Assembly: GCF_001636405.1 (NCBI RefSeq) | Contig: NZ_KV440950.1 | Span: forward strand, 3,886,778-3,950,777 | Source of the DNA: Peribacillus frigoritolerans | GTDB lineage: Bacteria > Bacillota > Bacilli > Bacillales > DSM-1321 | DNA length: 64,000 bases | Reading direction: 5' to 3' | Shown: piece after piece, positions 8,685 through 18,013 of the stretch | How the letters are laid out: each line of letters begins with the position of its first letter | Numbering within the stretch: the stretch's first letter is position 1 | Notes under the pieces: model-generated | What the model was told of the DNA's origin: nothing | The model's database searches: none | What the model saw: only the letters and a program-made list of their open reading frames with translations | Position numbers and translations under genes: made by a program

Positions 8685-8749
8685 CCTGCCCCAAAAAAGC
8701 TGCCTTAAAGACTGCTCAGAGCTTCAGCTAATGCATCCGTTAGTTTTCG
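8685..8749 (-). repeat. Two-hairpin dispersed element, copy E
   Basis: Leader CCTGCCCC, imperfect AGCTGCCTTAAAGACTGCT and second hairpin CTAATGCATCCGTTAG. Part of the leader is deleted relative to copy C. Nothing else is recognisable in 8588-8938 apart from the ansZ ribosome site. Confidence 0.7.
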
Positions 8750-8938
8750 TAGATTTCTTCACATACTTTTTAGTATTTCAGTTAATACAGGAATGCCGCC
8801 GCATGACGATTCTACAAGGAAGCTAACATTTATGGTATTTTCCAACAGAATAAAAATGATGTAAGAAATATCTAAATATGATAGTATTTTCTATGTCATA
8901 CATAATTTAATAATTAATAACGAAGGAGCTAACTAGAC

Positions 8939-10060
8939 ATGAACATAAAAAAATATCTAGGAATCACGTTTCTATCAGTTACACTATTACTTTTTGGATC
9001 TATCACTGTTATCCATAGCTCAGCAAATAGTAATTCAAAAGAAGAGAGAGTAGAAGCAACTTCAACAAATCCAAAGTTAAACAATGTGAAAATTTTAGCA
9101 ACTGGTGGAACGATTGCAGGTTCTGCTACGTCCAATACTGACACAACTGGTTATCAAGCAGGTGCACTTGGTGTTGAAACACTAATTAAAGCTGTTCCTG
9201 AACTAAAACAAGTAGCAAATGTGAGTGGTGAACAAATCGCCAATATTGGCAGTAACAATATGGATAATAAAACTTTATTAAAGTTGGCGAAACGAATTAA
9301 TGAGTTATTAAAATCTAAAGACGTTGATGGTATTGTCGTAACGCATGGAACAGATACCTTAGAAGAAACTGCTTATTTTCTGAATCTGGTCGTAAAAAGC
9401 AACAAACCTGTCGTGATTGTTGGATCAATGAGACCGGCTACAGCTATAAGTGCAGATGGACCTTTAAACTTATATAATGCTGTAAAAATTGCTGCTAGTA
9501 AAGATGCTAAGAACAAAGGTGTTTTAATCTCATTAAATGACCGGATAGGTTCTGCACGTTATATAACAAAAACCAATACAACCATGACAGATACATTCCA
9601 ATCGGAGGAACAAGGCTATTTAGGAGCAATCGCAGGTAATAAAATAATTTTCTACAATGAACCTACTCGTAAACATACAACCAAATCGGTGTTTGATGTA
9701 TCAAAACTAGATAAACTTCCTCAAGTGGACATTATTTATAGCTATCAAAATGATAGTAGATATTTTTACGATGCATCTGTGAAAGCAGGAGCTAAAGGGA
9801 TTATAATAGCAGGTGAAGGAAACGGTTTGACTTCTGATACTGCTTTTGAGGGTGCTAAAGACGCTGTCAAAAAAGGCGTGATTATTACTCGCTCTAGCCG
9901 TGTAGGAAATGGTATTGTTACGAGAGAAAAGATTGACGATGAAAATAATTTTGTTACAGCGGACTCACTTAATCCTCAAAAAGCACGTATTTTGACGATG
10001 CTTGCATTAACAAAAACAGATGATCCAAAAGAAATTCAGCAATTTTTCAACGAATATTAA
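8939..10060 (+). CDS. ansZ: Type II L-asparaginase, secreted
   Basis: Hydrolyses asparagine to aspartate and ammonia outside the membrane. It has 373 residues, with a signal peptide (1-29) lacking the lipobox Cys found in the B. subtilis AnsZ lipoprotein, so it may be released or held by an uncleaved anchor. The first active-site motif ATGGTIAG is at 54-61 and the second, THGTDT, at 135-140 with T138-D139; the Lys segment SADGPLNLYNAVK follows. AAGGAG lies before ATG 8939. It precedes an amino-acid catabolic operon on the other strand that may also end in aspartate. A terminator lies at 10108-10146. Confidence 0.93.
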   Translation: MNIKKYLGITFLSVTLLLFGSITVIHSSANSNSKEERVEATSTNPKLNNVKILATGGTIAGSATSNTDTTGYQAGALGVETLIKAVPELKQVANVSGEQIANIGSNNMDNKTLLKLAKRINELLKSKDVDGIVVTHGTDTLEETAYFLNLVVKSNKPVVIVGSMRPATAISADGPLNLYNAVKIAASKDAKNKGVLISLNDRIGSARYITKTNTTMTDTFQSEEQGYLGAIAGNKIIFYNEPTRKHTTKSVFDVSKLDKLPQVDIIYSYQNDSRYFYDASVKAGAKGIIIAGEGNGLTSDTAFEGAKDAVKKGVIITRSSRVGNGIVTREKIDDENNFVTADSLNPQKARILTMLALTKTDDPKEIQQFFNEY

Positions 10061-10107
10061 TCATTAAAATTAGAAATTTCTTGATTAACTAAAAGTGAAT
10101 GAAATTT

Positions 10108-10146
10108 AAAGCATACGATGGTATGAATCACCAACGTATGCTTTTA
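10108..10146 (+). terminator. Terminator of ansZ
   Basis: Ten-bp stem AAAGCATACG / CGTATGCTTT with a 17-nt loop and following TTTTATTT. Confidence 0.7.
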
Positions 10147-10168
10147 TTTGTACTAAGTTGAACTTTAA

Positions 10169-10238
10169 CTGCCAAAGTTGTATAAAGAAACAACTGCCCT
10201 CAGGGAAGCTCAAATTTCAGCTAACGCACCCATTAGCA
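10169..10238 (-). repeat. Two-hairpin dispersed element, copy F
   Basis: Degenerate first hairpin (AACTGCCCTCAGGGAAGCT) and canonical CTAACGCACCCATTAG. It starts 11 bp after the permease stop and could end the four-gene operon on the minus strand. Confidence 0.7.
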
Positions 10239-10248
10239 AAAAAACTCT

Positions 10249-11685
10249 TTACTTAATATTCCTAATATAATCATCCGTTTCATTATAAGAATTTATCTGA
10301 TTCGTATTTCCTCGATTTTTCATATAGTAGAAGAGATAGCATAAAATAATAAAAGGTACTCCACAATACAGAGCAATTCTTTGGCTCGCATCAAAAGCAA
10401 GACCTATACAAGAAGCAAGACACAAAACACAAGCAGCAATGGGTACAAAAGGATAAAGTGGTGTACGGAATTTTAAATTTTTAATATCTCCACCCATTTT
10501 CAAAAAATGTTTACGGAACATGTATTGTGATAAAACAATCCCTATCCAAACTACTACTACTGCAAATCCTGATATGGCCACAAGTACTACATAAACTGTA
10601 TCAGGTGCAAATACACTAGATAATAGAGATAAACAAGCTACTGCCATACTTATAACTAAAGCATTCAATGGTACTCCATTTGACGTTATCTTTCCAAAAA
10701 ATGAACTTATCATTTTCTCATTTGAAAGAGACCATAACATACGAGTAGATGCATATAGACCAGAGTTTGCTACTGAGAGTAAAGCTGTAATAATAACAAA
10801 GTTCATAATATCAGCTGCATAAGGAATTCCAATGTTGTCAAAAACCATCACAAATGGACTTTCAATGACTCCTGCTTCTTCCCAAGAGATTAAACCAGAT
10901 AACACAAAAATTGCACCAACAAAGAAAAACATTGTTCGCCAAATTACATTTCTAATAGATCTAGGAACGTCTTTTTCTGGATTTTCACTTTCTCCAGCAG
11001 CAATGCCAATAAGTTCTGTTCCTGAAAAGGCAAAATTAACGGAAATCATGGCCATAAAAACTGGAAGCAGGCCATTTGGGAAAAGACCACCCTCTGCAGT
11101 GAAATTAGAAAGCATGGGGGCAGAGGCTCTATCATCCATTGGAATAAATCCAAGCATTGCAGATCCTCCAAGTACAATAAATAAGATAATAGTAATTATT
11201 TTAATACCTGAAAACCAAAATTCGGTTTCTGCAAATATTTTTACTGAAAAGGAATTAAGTAAAAAAATTAGAATCGCAAAGACGGCGCTCCACATCCAAA
11301 CAGAAGTGTTAGGAAACCACCTCTGCATCAACAGTCCAGAGGCAGTAAATTCGGAACCTACCGTTACCACCCAAGTAAGCCAGTACATTAAACCAATAGT
11401 AAATCCAGTAGCAGGACCGATATATTTGGTAGCGTAAGTTTGAAATGAACCTGTTACTGGCATTGCAACAGTTAGTTCGCCTAGGCATAACATGACAAGG
11501 TACATGATTAATCCGCCGACTAAGTAAGCGAGAATCGTACCTCCTGGTCCAGCTTGGCTAATTGTATATCCACTGCTCAGAAAAAGACCCGTTCCAATTA
11601 CACCACCTAGCGAAATCATGAACAAATGCCTGCTTTTCATTGAACGTTTCAACTGGTTTTCATTGGTATCATTTGTGTTTGGCAT
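10249..11685 (-). CDS. Amino-acid permease, APC family (YbxG/MmuP-like)
   Basis: A 478-residue, 12-span transporter of the amino acid-polyamine-organocation family. The conserved start is present: [20 protein letters not shown], then [12 protein letters not shown] and the [17 protein letters not shown] segment. Its look is closest to the S-methylmethionine/basic amino-acid branch, but the substrate cannot be fixed from sequence. It is the last of four same-strand genes (gap 132 bp) and probably brings in the substrate of the upstream enzymes. ATG 11685 has AGGAGGAGA before it. Confidence 0.88.
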   Translation of the reverse strand: MPNTNDTNENQLKRSMKSRHLFMISLGGVIGTGLFLSSGYTISQAGPGGTILAYLVGGLIMYLVMLCLGELTVAMPVTGSFQTYATKYIGPATGFTIGLMYWLTWVVTVGSEFTASGLLMQRWFPNTSVWMWSAVFAILIFLLNSFSVKIFAETEFWFSGIKIITIILFIVLGGSAMLGFIPMDDRASAPMLSNFTAEGGLFPNGLLPVFMAMISVNFAFSGTELIGIAAGESENPEKDVPRSIRNVIWRTMFFFVGAIFVLSGLISWEEAGVIESPFVMVFDNIGIPYAADIMNFVIITALLSVANSGLYASTRMLWSLSNEKMISSFFGKITSNGVPLNALVISMAVACLSLLSSVFAPDTVYVVLVAISGFAVVVVWIGIVLSQYMFRKHFLKMGGDIKNLKFRTPLYPFVPIAACVLCLASCIGLAFDASQRIALYCGVPFIILCYLFYYMKNRGNTNQINSYNETDDYIRNIK

Positions 11686-11817
11686 CTAGTCTCCTCCTCG
11701 TTTACTACTCTACAAGTACTTATTTTAATAGATAACAATATACAAAGTTTATATTATTACAGAAAAATCAGAATCTTTAACATAAAGACTGACCTGCACA
11801 GGTCAGCCCTTATGTCA

Positions 11818-13272
11818 TCATATTGTTTTATTAACTTTAAAACAAACAACTTTTGGTTCAGTCATTTCTTGAAGTGCAAACTTAATTCCTTCACGACCTA
11901 AACCAGAACCTTTTACACCTCCGAAAGGCATCGCATCAATGCGATAATCTGAGCTATCATTTACCATTACTCCACCTACATCAAGTTTACGTATGGCACC
12001 CAATGCCTTATCTAAATCACGAGTGAATATACCTGCTTGCAGTCCGAAATCTACACGATTAGATTGGGAAATAGCTGTATCAAGATCAGGAACATTATAA
12101 ATGGTAACAACTGGGCCAAAAACCTCTTCAGTTGCCAATTTACAATTTTCTGGTACGTTAACTAGAACAGTAGGTTGATAAAAAGATCCTTCACGTTTTC
12201 CACCACAAAGCAACTTTGCACCTTTCTCAACAGCTTCATTTACCCAACTTTCAACACGTTTTGCTTCTTTTTCGGAGATCAATGGTCCCATATCTGTTTC
12301 TTCTAATAATTTATCACCTACTCGATATTGTTGAGTACGATCTATAAATTTACCAATAAAATCATGATAAACACCTTCTTGGACATATATTCTCTGTACC
12401 CCTAAACAATTTTGTCCTGCTGCCCAAAATGCTCCAGAAACAGTTGATTTCACAGCTTCTTCTAAATCAGCATCTTTCAATACAATAACGGGTGAGTTTG
12501 ATCCAAGCTCCATACATATCTTTTTCAAACCTGCTTTTTGAATAATTGCTTTGCCAGTGGCAAGTCCTCCTGTAAAAGAAATCATTCGTATAGCTGAATG
12601 AGTAATTAGGCTATCTCCCATGTCACCTGGATGACCAGTAATGACGGATAAAATTTTCGGTGGCAAACCGGCTTTTTCAAAAGCTTCTGCCAATAAGAGA
12701 GCACTTAAGGGTGTTACAGTTGCTGGTTTTACAATAATAGCGTTCCCAGCAGCAATAGCAGGACCCACTTTATGTGCAACAAGATTTAATGGATCGTTAA
12801 AAGGTGTTATAGCTACAATAATGCCAATAGGAAAACGATAATAGTAACCTATGCGATCTTCGCTTCCGGGCATTTGATCAAACGAAATGGTTTCTCCATT
12901 AATTCTCCTTGCTTCTTCAGCACTTATACGAAGTGTTTCAATACAACGTAGTACTTCTTTTCTTGCTTCTTTAATTGTTTTACTTCCTTCACGAGCAATA
13001 GTAGTTGCATATCTTTCCTTATTTTCAAGGATCCAGTCCGCAGCACGATGAAGAATAGCAATTCTTTCGTGTGTTGGCATATCTGCTGCTATTTTAACTC
13101 CTTTTTTTGCTTCTTCTATTGTATAAATAACGTCGCTTTCATTAGCAGCAGGAACTGTTGTGATTAAACTATGATCCTGTGGATCCAAGACTTCAATGCA
13201 TTTATCACGAGATACCCATTCCCCAGCAAGAAACATTTTATTTTTATTTATTAATTTGTCAGTAAATATCAT
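11818..13272 (-). CDS. NAD(P)-dependent aldehyde dehydrogenase
   Basis: A 484-residue enzyme oxidising an aldehyde to the acid. The general base Glu is at 255 (MELGSN) and the catalytic Cys at 289 (GQNCLG); the cofactor-binding ITPFNDPLN and FTGG segments are present. It lies 57 bp after the homoserine dehydrogenase-like gene. If that enzyme oxidises homoserine, its product aspartate semialdehyde would be the natural substrate here and aspartate the product; this is inference from context. Alternatives are lactaldehyde or phosphonoacetaldehyde-type dehydrogenases, which look similar. Confidence 0.85.
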   Translation of the reverse strand: MIFTDKLINKNKMFLAGEWVSRDKCIEVLDPQDHSLITTVPAANESDVIYTIEEAKKGVKIAADMPTHERIAILHRAADWILENKERYATTIAREGSKTIKEARKEVLRCIETLRISAEEARRINGETISFDQMPGSEDRIGYYYRFPIGIIVAITPFNDPLNLVAHKVGPAIAAGNAIIVKPATVTPLSALLLAEAFEKAGLPPKILSVITGHPGDMGDSLITHSAIRMISFTGGLATGKAIIQKAGLKKICMELGSNSPVIVLKDADLEEAVKSTVSGAFWAAGQNCLGVQRIYVQEGVYHDFIGKFIDRTQQYRVGDKLLEETDMGPLISEKEAKRVESWVNEAVEKGAKLLCGGKREGSFYQPTVLVNVPENCKLATEEVFGPVVTIYNVPDLDTAISQSNRVDFGLQAGIFTRDLDKALGAIRKLDVGGVMVNDSSDYRIDAMPFGGVKGSGLGREGIKFALQEMTEPKVVCFKVNKTI

Positions 13273-13328
13273 ACAAAATCACCTCAAGATAAGTAATTTT
13301 CAACTCATAATTTTAAGAATGAAACGAA

Positions 13329-14369
13329 TTATAATTGATCACGGTTAATGTTGATTAAATCAATAAGAATCGAGAATCCTGTTTCTTTACGTCCAGCTCC
13401 GGCTCCAATTAAGGTAATCGGGCCAGCTAAATCACAATCATAAGTAATAGCATTTTGTGCACCTAAAACTCCAGCTAAAGGATCTGTAAGAGGTATAGCT
13501 TCAGGTCCTACCTTTGCAATGACTTTATCGCCATCCTTTATACATTTAGCAATTAACTTCCATCTCTTACCTTCTGATTTTGCCCACTCAATGTCCTTTT
13601 CCGTAAGATGACTAATCCCTTCACATTCTACTTCTTCTCGTTTCATTGGAATACCCATTACAATGTTAGCAAGAATGGTAGCTTTATATTGAGCATCATA
13701 TCCCTCAACGTCGCTAGTAGGATCTGCCTCTGCATAACCAAGAGCTTGTGCCTCCGACAATGCATCTTGATAACTCAATCCTTCTTCCATTTTAGTTAGG
13801 ATATAATTAGTTGTTCCATTCAAAATCCCCCGTATTTCAAAAATGCTGTTCCCTGCCAATGAACTCAGAGGCATTCTTAATGCTGGGGTTCCACTCATAA
13901 CTGTTCCTTCAAACCCCCAACGAACATCATTTTTTTTTGCTAATTCAGCTAACTCTTGATAAGCTAGAGAAACTGGACCTTTATTACTCATTACTACGTT
14001 CTTTTTGCTTTCAAATGCTGCTTTACAATGATCAATGGCAGGTTGTCCTGTTTTTACATCAGTAAAGGTAATTTCAACAACAGTGTCTGCATTACTCTCA
14101 CGTATTGTTTGAAAACTATCCCACTCTCTTACCAAGCTAGAAGTTTCAGGGTAACTATCTAATTTTCCTGTTTCCTTTACAGCTTGTAACGCTAAAGAAA
14201 GATCCAACCCCTTTGGATCATAAAGGGAACCTTTCATAACATCAGAAATAGCAACGATTTTTGCATCAAAGTTAAACCCACTACGTAGTGACTCACTTTT
14301 ATCTTGTAAAATTTCAGCTAACCCTTGACCAACTACACCAAATCCAAGTAATGCTATCTTATGTGTCAT
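13329..14369 (-). CDS. Homoserine dehydrogenase-like, no ACT domain
   Basis: 346 residues against about 430 for biosynthetic Bacillus homoserine dehydrogenase; the C-terminal ACT regulatory domain is absent, so feedback by threonine is not expected. The nucleotide-binding LGFGVVGQG is at 8-16, a lysine in NKGP at 130, the family signature GILNGTTNYIL at 181-191 and the D-x3-K pair at 225/229. Lack of a regulatory domain and its place in an operon with an aldehyde dehydrogenase and a permease suggest a catabolic role, oxidising homoserine to aspartate semialdehyde, rather than a second biosynthetic copy. Confidence 0.85.
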   Translation of the reverse strand: MTHKIALLGFGVVGQGLAEILQDKSESLRSGFNFDAKIVAISDVMKGSLYDPKGLDLSLALQAVKETGKLDSYPETSSLVREWDSFQTIRESNADTVVEITFTDVKTGQPAIDHCKAAFESKKNVVMSNKGPVSLAYQELAELAKKNDVRWGFEGTVMSGTPALRMPLSSLAGNSIFEIRGILNGTTNYILTKMEEGLSYQDALSEAQALGYAEADPTSDVEGYDAQYKATILANIVMGIPMKREEVECEGISHLTEKDIEWAKSEGKRWKLIAKCIKDGDKVIAKVGPEAIPLTDPLAGVLGAQNAITYDCDLAGPITLIGAGAGRKETGFSILIDLININRDQL

Positions 14370-14406
14370 ATTTCAATACCTCTTCCATTAGTAATATTTT
14401 ATGCTT

Positions 14407-15624
14407 TCAACTGCAGCTAACAGGGTAATTGGATTCTAAGTAAGAAAAAGCTTGCTCTAAATCTGCTAAAAGGTCTTCTGTATCTTCGATACCTACAGAG
14501 ATACGAACTAAACCTTCTGGGATACCAAGGGCTTTACGCTCTTCAATAGTACATTCAACATGGCTGGTCGTTCTTGCAGGCCCATATATAGTTTCAACGG
14601 CTCCAAGATTTCCAGCTTTATTTGCATATTTTAATTTTGATAATAAAATTTTGATAGCTTTCATTTCATCTTTTAATACAAAACTTAATATCCCACCGAA
14701 CCCTCTCATTTGTTTCTTTGCGATATCATGATGTGGATGCGCTTCCAATCCTGGGTAATATACTGCGTCAACAAGCTTTTTCTTTTGAAGATACTTTGCA
14801 ATTTCCATTGCACTTTTTTCTTGTTGCCGTACACGAAGCTTTAACGTTTTCATCCCTCTTAGAATAAGGTAGGCTGACCACGGGTCCATAGTTGCTCCAT
14901 TAATTTCACGAAAATGATAGACTTTTTTCATTAATTTTTCAGAGCCACATACTATGCCACCTAATGCATCTGCATGTCCGCTTAAGAATTTAGTTGCACT
15001 ATGGACTACAATATCAACTCCTAATTGAAGAGGATTTTGATTAATTGGAGTAGCGAACGTATTATCTATGATAACTAATGCACCCACTGATTTTCCGACT
15101 CTTGCTAGCCTCTCAATATCAGTAACTTTCATAGTAGGGTTAGTAGGAGACTCTAAATATAGCACTTTACACCCTTTGGCCACTTCAGCTTCAATTTCTT
15201 TATGGTTTCCGGTATTACACAATGTCACATCGACATCAAGATTGGGCAAGAATTCAGTGAAAATTTTATTGGTTCCTCCATAAGTATCTTTAACTGATAC
15301 AACCCGATCTCCCGGTCTTAGAAATGTATATAATGTACTACTAATAGCAGCCATTCCTGAAGAAAAACCTACAGCTTCCTCTGCCCCCTCGAGTATCCTC
15401 AATTTTTCTTCCAGGGCTTGAACAGTCGGATTTGCCATTCGATTATAGGTATAACCAGGTTTATTTCCAAGGGCAACTTCTTGCCATTCATCCACGTCAT
15501 CGTAATTGTAGGCTACACTAAGAACTACTGGAACTTGGGTTGCATTATATGCAAGAGATTCTTTTTCTCCTGCCCATACCGCTTTTGTTCCATCTTGCAC
15601 ATCTTTAAAGTTATTCTCACTCAT
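14407..15624 (-). CDS. PLP enzyme of the cystathionine gamma-synthase/lyase family (candidate canavanine gamma-lyase)
   Basis: A 405-residue fold-type I PLP enzyme. The neighbour-subunit tyrosine and arginine lie in YTYNRMANPT (58-67), cofactor stacking in SSGMAA (88-93), the aspartate in IIDNTF (185-190) and the PLP lysine in SATKFLSGH at 212. Family members do gamma-elimination or replacement on homoserine-derived amino acids. The gene opens an operon with homoserine dehydrogenase, aldehyde dehydrogenase and a permease, an arrangement I recall for canavanine gamma-lyase, which yields homoserine and hydroxyguanidine. A methionine gamma-lyase or cystathionine enzyme cannot be excluded. AGAGGTGG precedes ATG 15624. 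Confidence 0.85.
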   Translation of the reverse strand: MSENNFKDVQDGTKAVWAGEKESLAYNATQVPVVLSVAYNYDDVDEWQEVALGNKPGYTYNRMANPTVQALEEKLRILEGAEEAVGFSSGMAAISSTLYTFLRPGDRVVSVKDTYGGTNKIFTEFLPNLDVDVTLCNTGNHKEIEAEVAKGCKVLYLESPTNPTMKVTDIERLARVGKSVGALVIIDNTFATPINQNPLQLGVDIVVHSATKFLSGHADALGGIVCGSEKLMKKVYHFREINGATMDPWSAYLILRGMKTLKLRVRQQEKSAMEIAKYLQKKKLVDAVYYPGLEAHPHHDIAKKQMRGFGGILSFVLKDEMKAIKILLSKLKYANKAGNLGAVETIYGPARTTSHVECTIEERKALGIPEGLVRISVGIEDTEDLLADLEQAFSYLESNYPVSCS

Positions 15625-15681
15625 ATTTTTCCACCTCTAATTTTATGACTTTGTAAAAATGGTCTTGTTGAAACATGAATT

Positions 15682-15714
15682 TTATTTTGTATATAATATA
15701 TTGTATATTTTATA
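15682..15714. promoter_or_regulatory. AT-rich TATATTGTATA motif at the operon promoter
   Basis: TGTATATAATATATTGTATA lies about 60-90 bp upstream of the PLP gene start and shares ATATTGTATA with the array at 15826-15870 and with 16131-16149 before the GntR gene. A candidate operator for the divergent GntR protein that may overlap the promoter; inference only. Confidence 0.4.
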
Positions 15715-15825
15715 CTCCACCCCCCTCCCTTCCACATTACAGTTCACCTAATGTTATCTTGAGTTTTTCTAAACATTAAGGTAACTAATACAAATAGTTT
15801 AAAAAACTTAAAACAAATGCAAAAA

Positions 15826-15870
15826 TATACTTTATACTTTATATTGTATATTGTATATTGTATATAGTAC
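15826..15870. repeat. Tandem 7-bp repeat array in the divergent intergenic region
   Basis: Six uninterrupted 7-bp units can be read: TATACTT twice, TATATTG three times and TATATAG once, then TAC. It sits midway between the divergent operon and its likely regulator. It may be a multi-site operator or a simple-sequence tract able to change in length. The rest of 15625-16150 is AT-rich and shows no gene. Confidence 0.7.
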
Positions 15871-16150
15871 AGAATACTCTGAAAAAATTTTACATATCGA
15901 ATTATATAATTAACGTATCTATTTTTCAATGCTTTATTTTTTTATTCTTAAAAATTCTTTTAAAAAAACTGCATTATTTCTAATGCTATAAGCTATATCA
16001 ACTTGAAAAACAACAATTCATAAAAAAAATGGATGTAGGAGTCGTTTTATATCTTTAATATAATAATAAATAATGGAGATATTGAAGTCTGTAAAAGATG
16101 GTGCTAATATAAAAGACAAGAATTTCGAATTATATATTGTATACTATATA

Positions 16151-16825
16151 ATGTTAATTTTTGGCTTAGGAGGAAACGCTATCAAAAATAAATATCAATC
16201 ATTAAAAGATCTCGTATATGATTATATAACTGAAAGAATTCAGAACGGAACCTTACTTCCTAAACATAAGATAAATGAATCGGTATTATGCGAAAAATTA
16301 GGAGTAAGTAGAACTCCTGTAAGGGAAGCTTTGATACAACTAGCTTCAGACAATTTACTCGAGTATCTTCCTAGAAAAGGATTTATTGTAAAAGAACTTG
16401 ATACCAAGAAAAAGCTAGATGTATTTCGAATTGTTAGTGTATTGGATTCTTTAGCAGCCTCTTTATCTTTAGAACATATCACAGAAAGTGATATTGAACG
16501 TATGGAAGATTTGGTTAAGAAAATTGAATTTTCAATTTCAACAAAAAATTATTTAGATTATCAAAAATATCAAAATCAATTCCATAAAGTATATATTGAT
16601 AAATGCAATAATCCTACATTAATAGATCTTCTTGATTCTTTACAAAATAGTTTTGTTAGACAAATTTATTTAAGTAATAATGAAGAAAAGCTTTTTGCCG
16701 TATTAGAGGAAATGAATGAAGATCATAAAGAAATTACTGATTATTTTAAAAAAAGAGATAAAGAGAATTTAGAGCAACTTATTAAGAATAAACATTGGGA
16801 AATAACTCATTTAGATATGATATAG
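16151..16825 (+). CDS. GntR-family regulator, FCD (FadR-like) type
   Basis: DNA-binding repressor or activator. The N-terminal winged helix carries the GntR signature (NESVLCEKLGVSRTPVREAL) and an all-helical ligand domain of about 140 residues follows with the D-x3-H type metal ligands only partly visible. It is divergent from the PLP/dehydrogenase/permease operon and most likely controls it. The start is uncertain: ATG 16151 and an earlier ATG 16073 lack a ribosome site, while a perfect AGGAGG at 16168-16173 stands 7 nt before an ATC codon at 16181, which would give (M)KNKYQSLKDLV, the usual beginning for this family. A base error or a rare ATC start would explain this. Confidence 0.85.
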   Translation: MLIFGLGGNAIKNKYQSLKDLVYDYITERIQNGTLLPKHKINESVLCEKLGVSRTPVREALIQLASDNLLEYLPRKGFIVKELDTKKKLDVFRIVSVLDSLAASLSLEHITESDIERMEDLVKKIEFSISTKNYLDYQKYQNQFHKVYIDKCNNPTLIDLLDSLQNSFVRQIYLSNNEEKLFAVLEEMNEDHKEITDYFKKRDKENLEQLIKNKHWEITHLDMI

Positions 16826-16904
16826 GGTTCCTGTCTTATAAAAAATACAAAACCCATAGTCTGTCTAAATCCGGGCTTTACCTTTTGTGATACCCTCGAA
16901 AAGT

Positions 16905-16929
16905 GTTCGTAAAGTATACTTTTACGAAC
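16905..16929. repeat. 25-bp near-palindrome
   Basis: GTTCGTAAA, then GTATAC, then TTTTACGAAC: arms pair perfectly except for one extra base. Too symmetric for chance in this composition. It could be a binding site or a recombination core. No T run follows, so it is not a typical terminator. Confidence 0.5.
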
Positions 16930-17053
16930 GGGTAAAATAGTTACACGGGAATATAAAAGTGAGGGGACAGTGTTACTCTCAGCAGCCTGCCGGAACATCA
17001 AGAAGATTGCCACCCATCTATCCAGAATCGGATTGGTGGGTGGCAGTCGATAA
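16925..17053 (+). pseudogene. Possible transposase C-terminal fragment
   Basis: An open stretch of 42 codons ending SAACRNIKKIATHLSRIG resembles the helical end of DDE transposases. It has no start, no catalytic residues and no recognisable ends, so the call is weak. The rest of the 16826-17431 gap holds a hairpin around GCCACCCA / TGGGTGGC (17009-17044) and dispersed element copy G, and no supported gene. Confidence 0.25.
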
Positions 17054-17140
17054 TCCCGTTACCTTCCACTATCTTACTCAACCTCCATATATATTTAGAG
17101 ACGTTTACATTGCATAATAGTTCCAGCCTTTAAGACTAAA

Positions 17141-17220
17141 TTGCCCCGATAGTTCCATAAACAAAAAGCTGCCCTAAAGACAGCTCTGATCCTCAGCTAA
17201 CGCACCGGTTAGATCTATAA
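17141..17220 (-). repeat. Two-hairpin dispersed element, copy G
   Basis: Leader TTGCCCCGATAGTTCCATAA, hairpin AGCTGCCCTAAAGACAGCT (one mismatch) and CTAACGCACCGGTTAG. It lies about 210 bp downstream of the DJ-1/PfpI gene on the minus strand. Confidence 0.75.
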
Positions 17221-17431
17221 GAAAAGCGAAACTTCTTCAAGAATCGCGCCCTTTTCTTGAAGAACTAAAATCATAAATAAGAGCTTTCGATATGGAACAG
17301 CTATTCTTCAAGATTACTAATCCGGTAAAATAGATCATAGTGGGGTTCTATCTCGGTGTCGCTAAAAAAGACCCGTTCCTCGTCGATTTGCAGGGACGAT
17401 ATCATTGATGATCGTCAAGATATCCAAGAAA

Positions 17432-18013
17432 CTAACTTTTGATAAAACCTGTTTTAAATAAAGCATACCATTCTTTTAGTTCTTTACCTTCTAAAACATC
17501 CAATTTGCTTAAAATATCTCTTGAAAATTCTAGTGCCCCACTTCCATTAGCTGTGATTAGACAGCCATCACTAACAGATTGTTCTTCTATATATTTTTCA
17601 TCGCCTCGATAATTAGGTGCACCTTCTTTTAAATAAGGCAATGAATTACCTGTATGTTTATGATGATCAAGAAATCCGTGATTCCCTAAAAAGGTAGTTG
17701 CATCACAAATTGCTGCAACCGGGATATCCTTTCCAAAACAAAAATCCACAAGCTTCTTTGCCTGCTGATTTTTTTCTTCTCTCCATCCAGTTCCGCCAGG
17801 AATAATCAACATCCCAAATTCCAATTTAAAAGAAAAGTCTTGTAAGCTATAATCCGGCAGAACAGTCAATCCACCCATTGAAATTTTAGGATCCTTGTCA
17901 ATCGCAATTGTCTGAACTTGAAATCCCGTCCCTGGTTTATTTAACTCTGCAGTCACATAACTTGCTTCCCAATCTGAAAAACCATCTGTAATAAAAACTA
18001 ACACTTTTTTCAT
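17432..18013 (-). CDS. DJ-1/PfpI family protein (YdeA-like)
   Basis: Start at 18013 (MKKVLVFITDGFSDWE) is chosen because GGGAGG lies 9 nt before it. About 193 residues with the DJ-1/PfpI fold: the PGGTGW loop and the nucleophile-elbow cysteine in AAICDATTF (about 103). Family members act as glyoxalase/deglycase, amidase or stress proteins; the exact activity is not visible here. Single gene, with no obvious partner. Confidence 0.85.
   Translation of the reverse strand: MKKVLVFITDGFSDWEASYVTAELNKPGTGFQVQTIAIDKDPKISMGGLTVLPDYSLQDFSFKLEFGMLIIPGGTGWREEKNQQAKKLVDFCFGKDIPVAAICDATTFLGNHGFLDHHKHTGNSLPYLKEGAPNYRGDEKYIEEQSVSDGCLITANGSGALEFSRDILSKLDVLEGKELKEWYALFKTGFIKS

Noticed and set aside
8850..8938. 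Possible TnrA site before ansZ
   Set aside because: TGTAAGAAATATCTAAA has one good half but two mismatches in the other half; too weak to claim.
16807..17013. 68-codon minus-strand frame next to the GntR gene
   Set aside because: Overlaps the GntR 3' end and a palindrome, no ribosome site.
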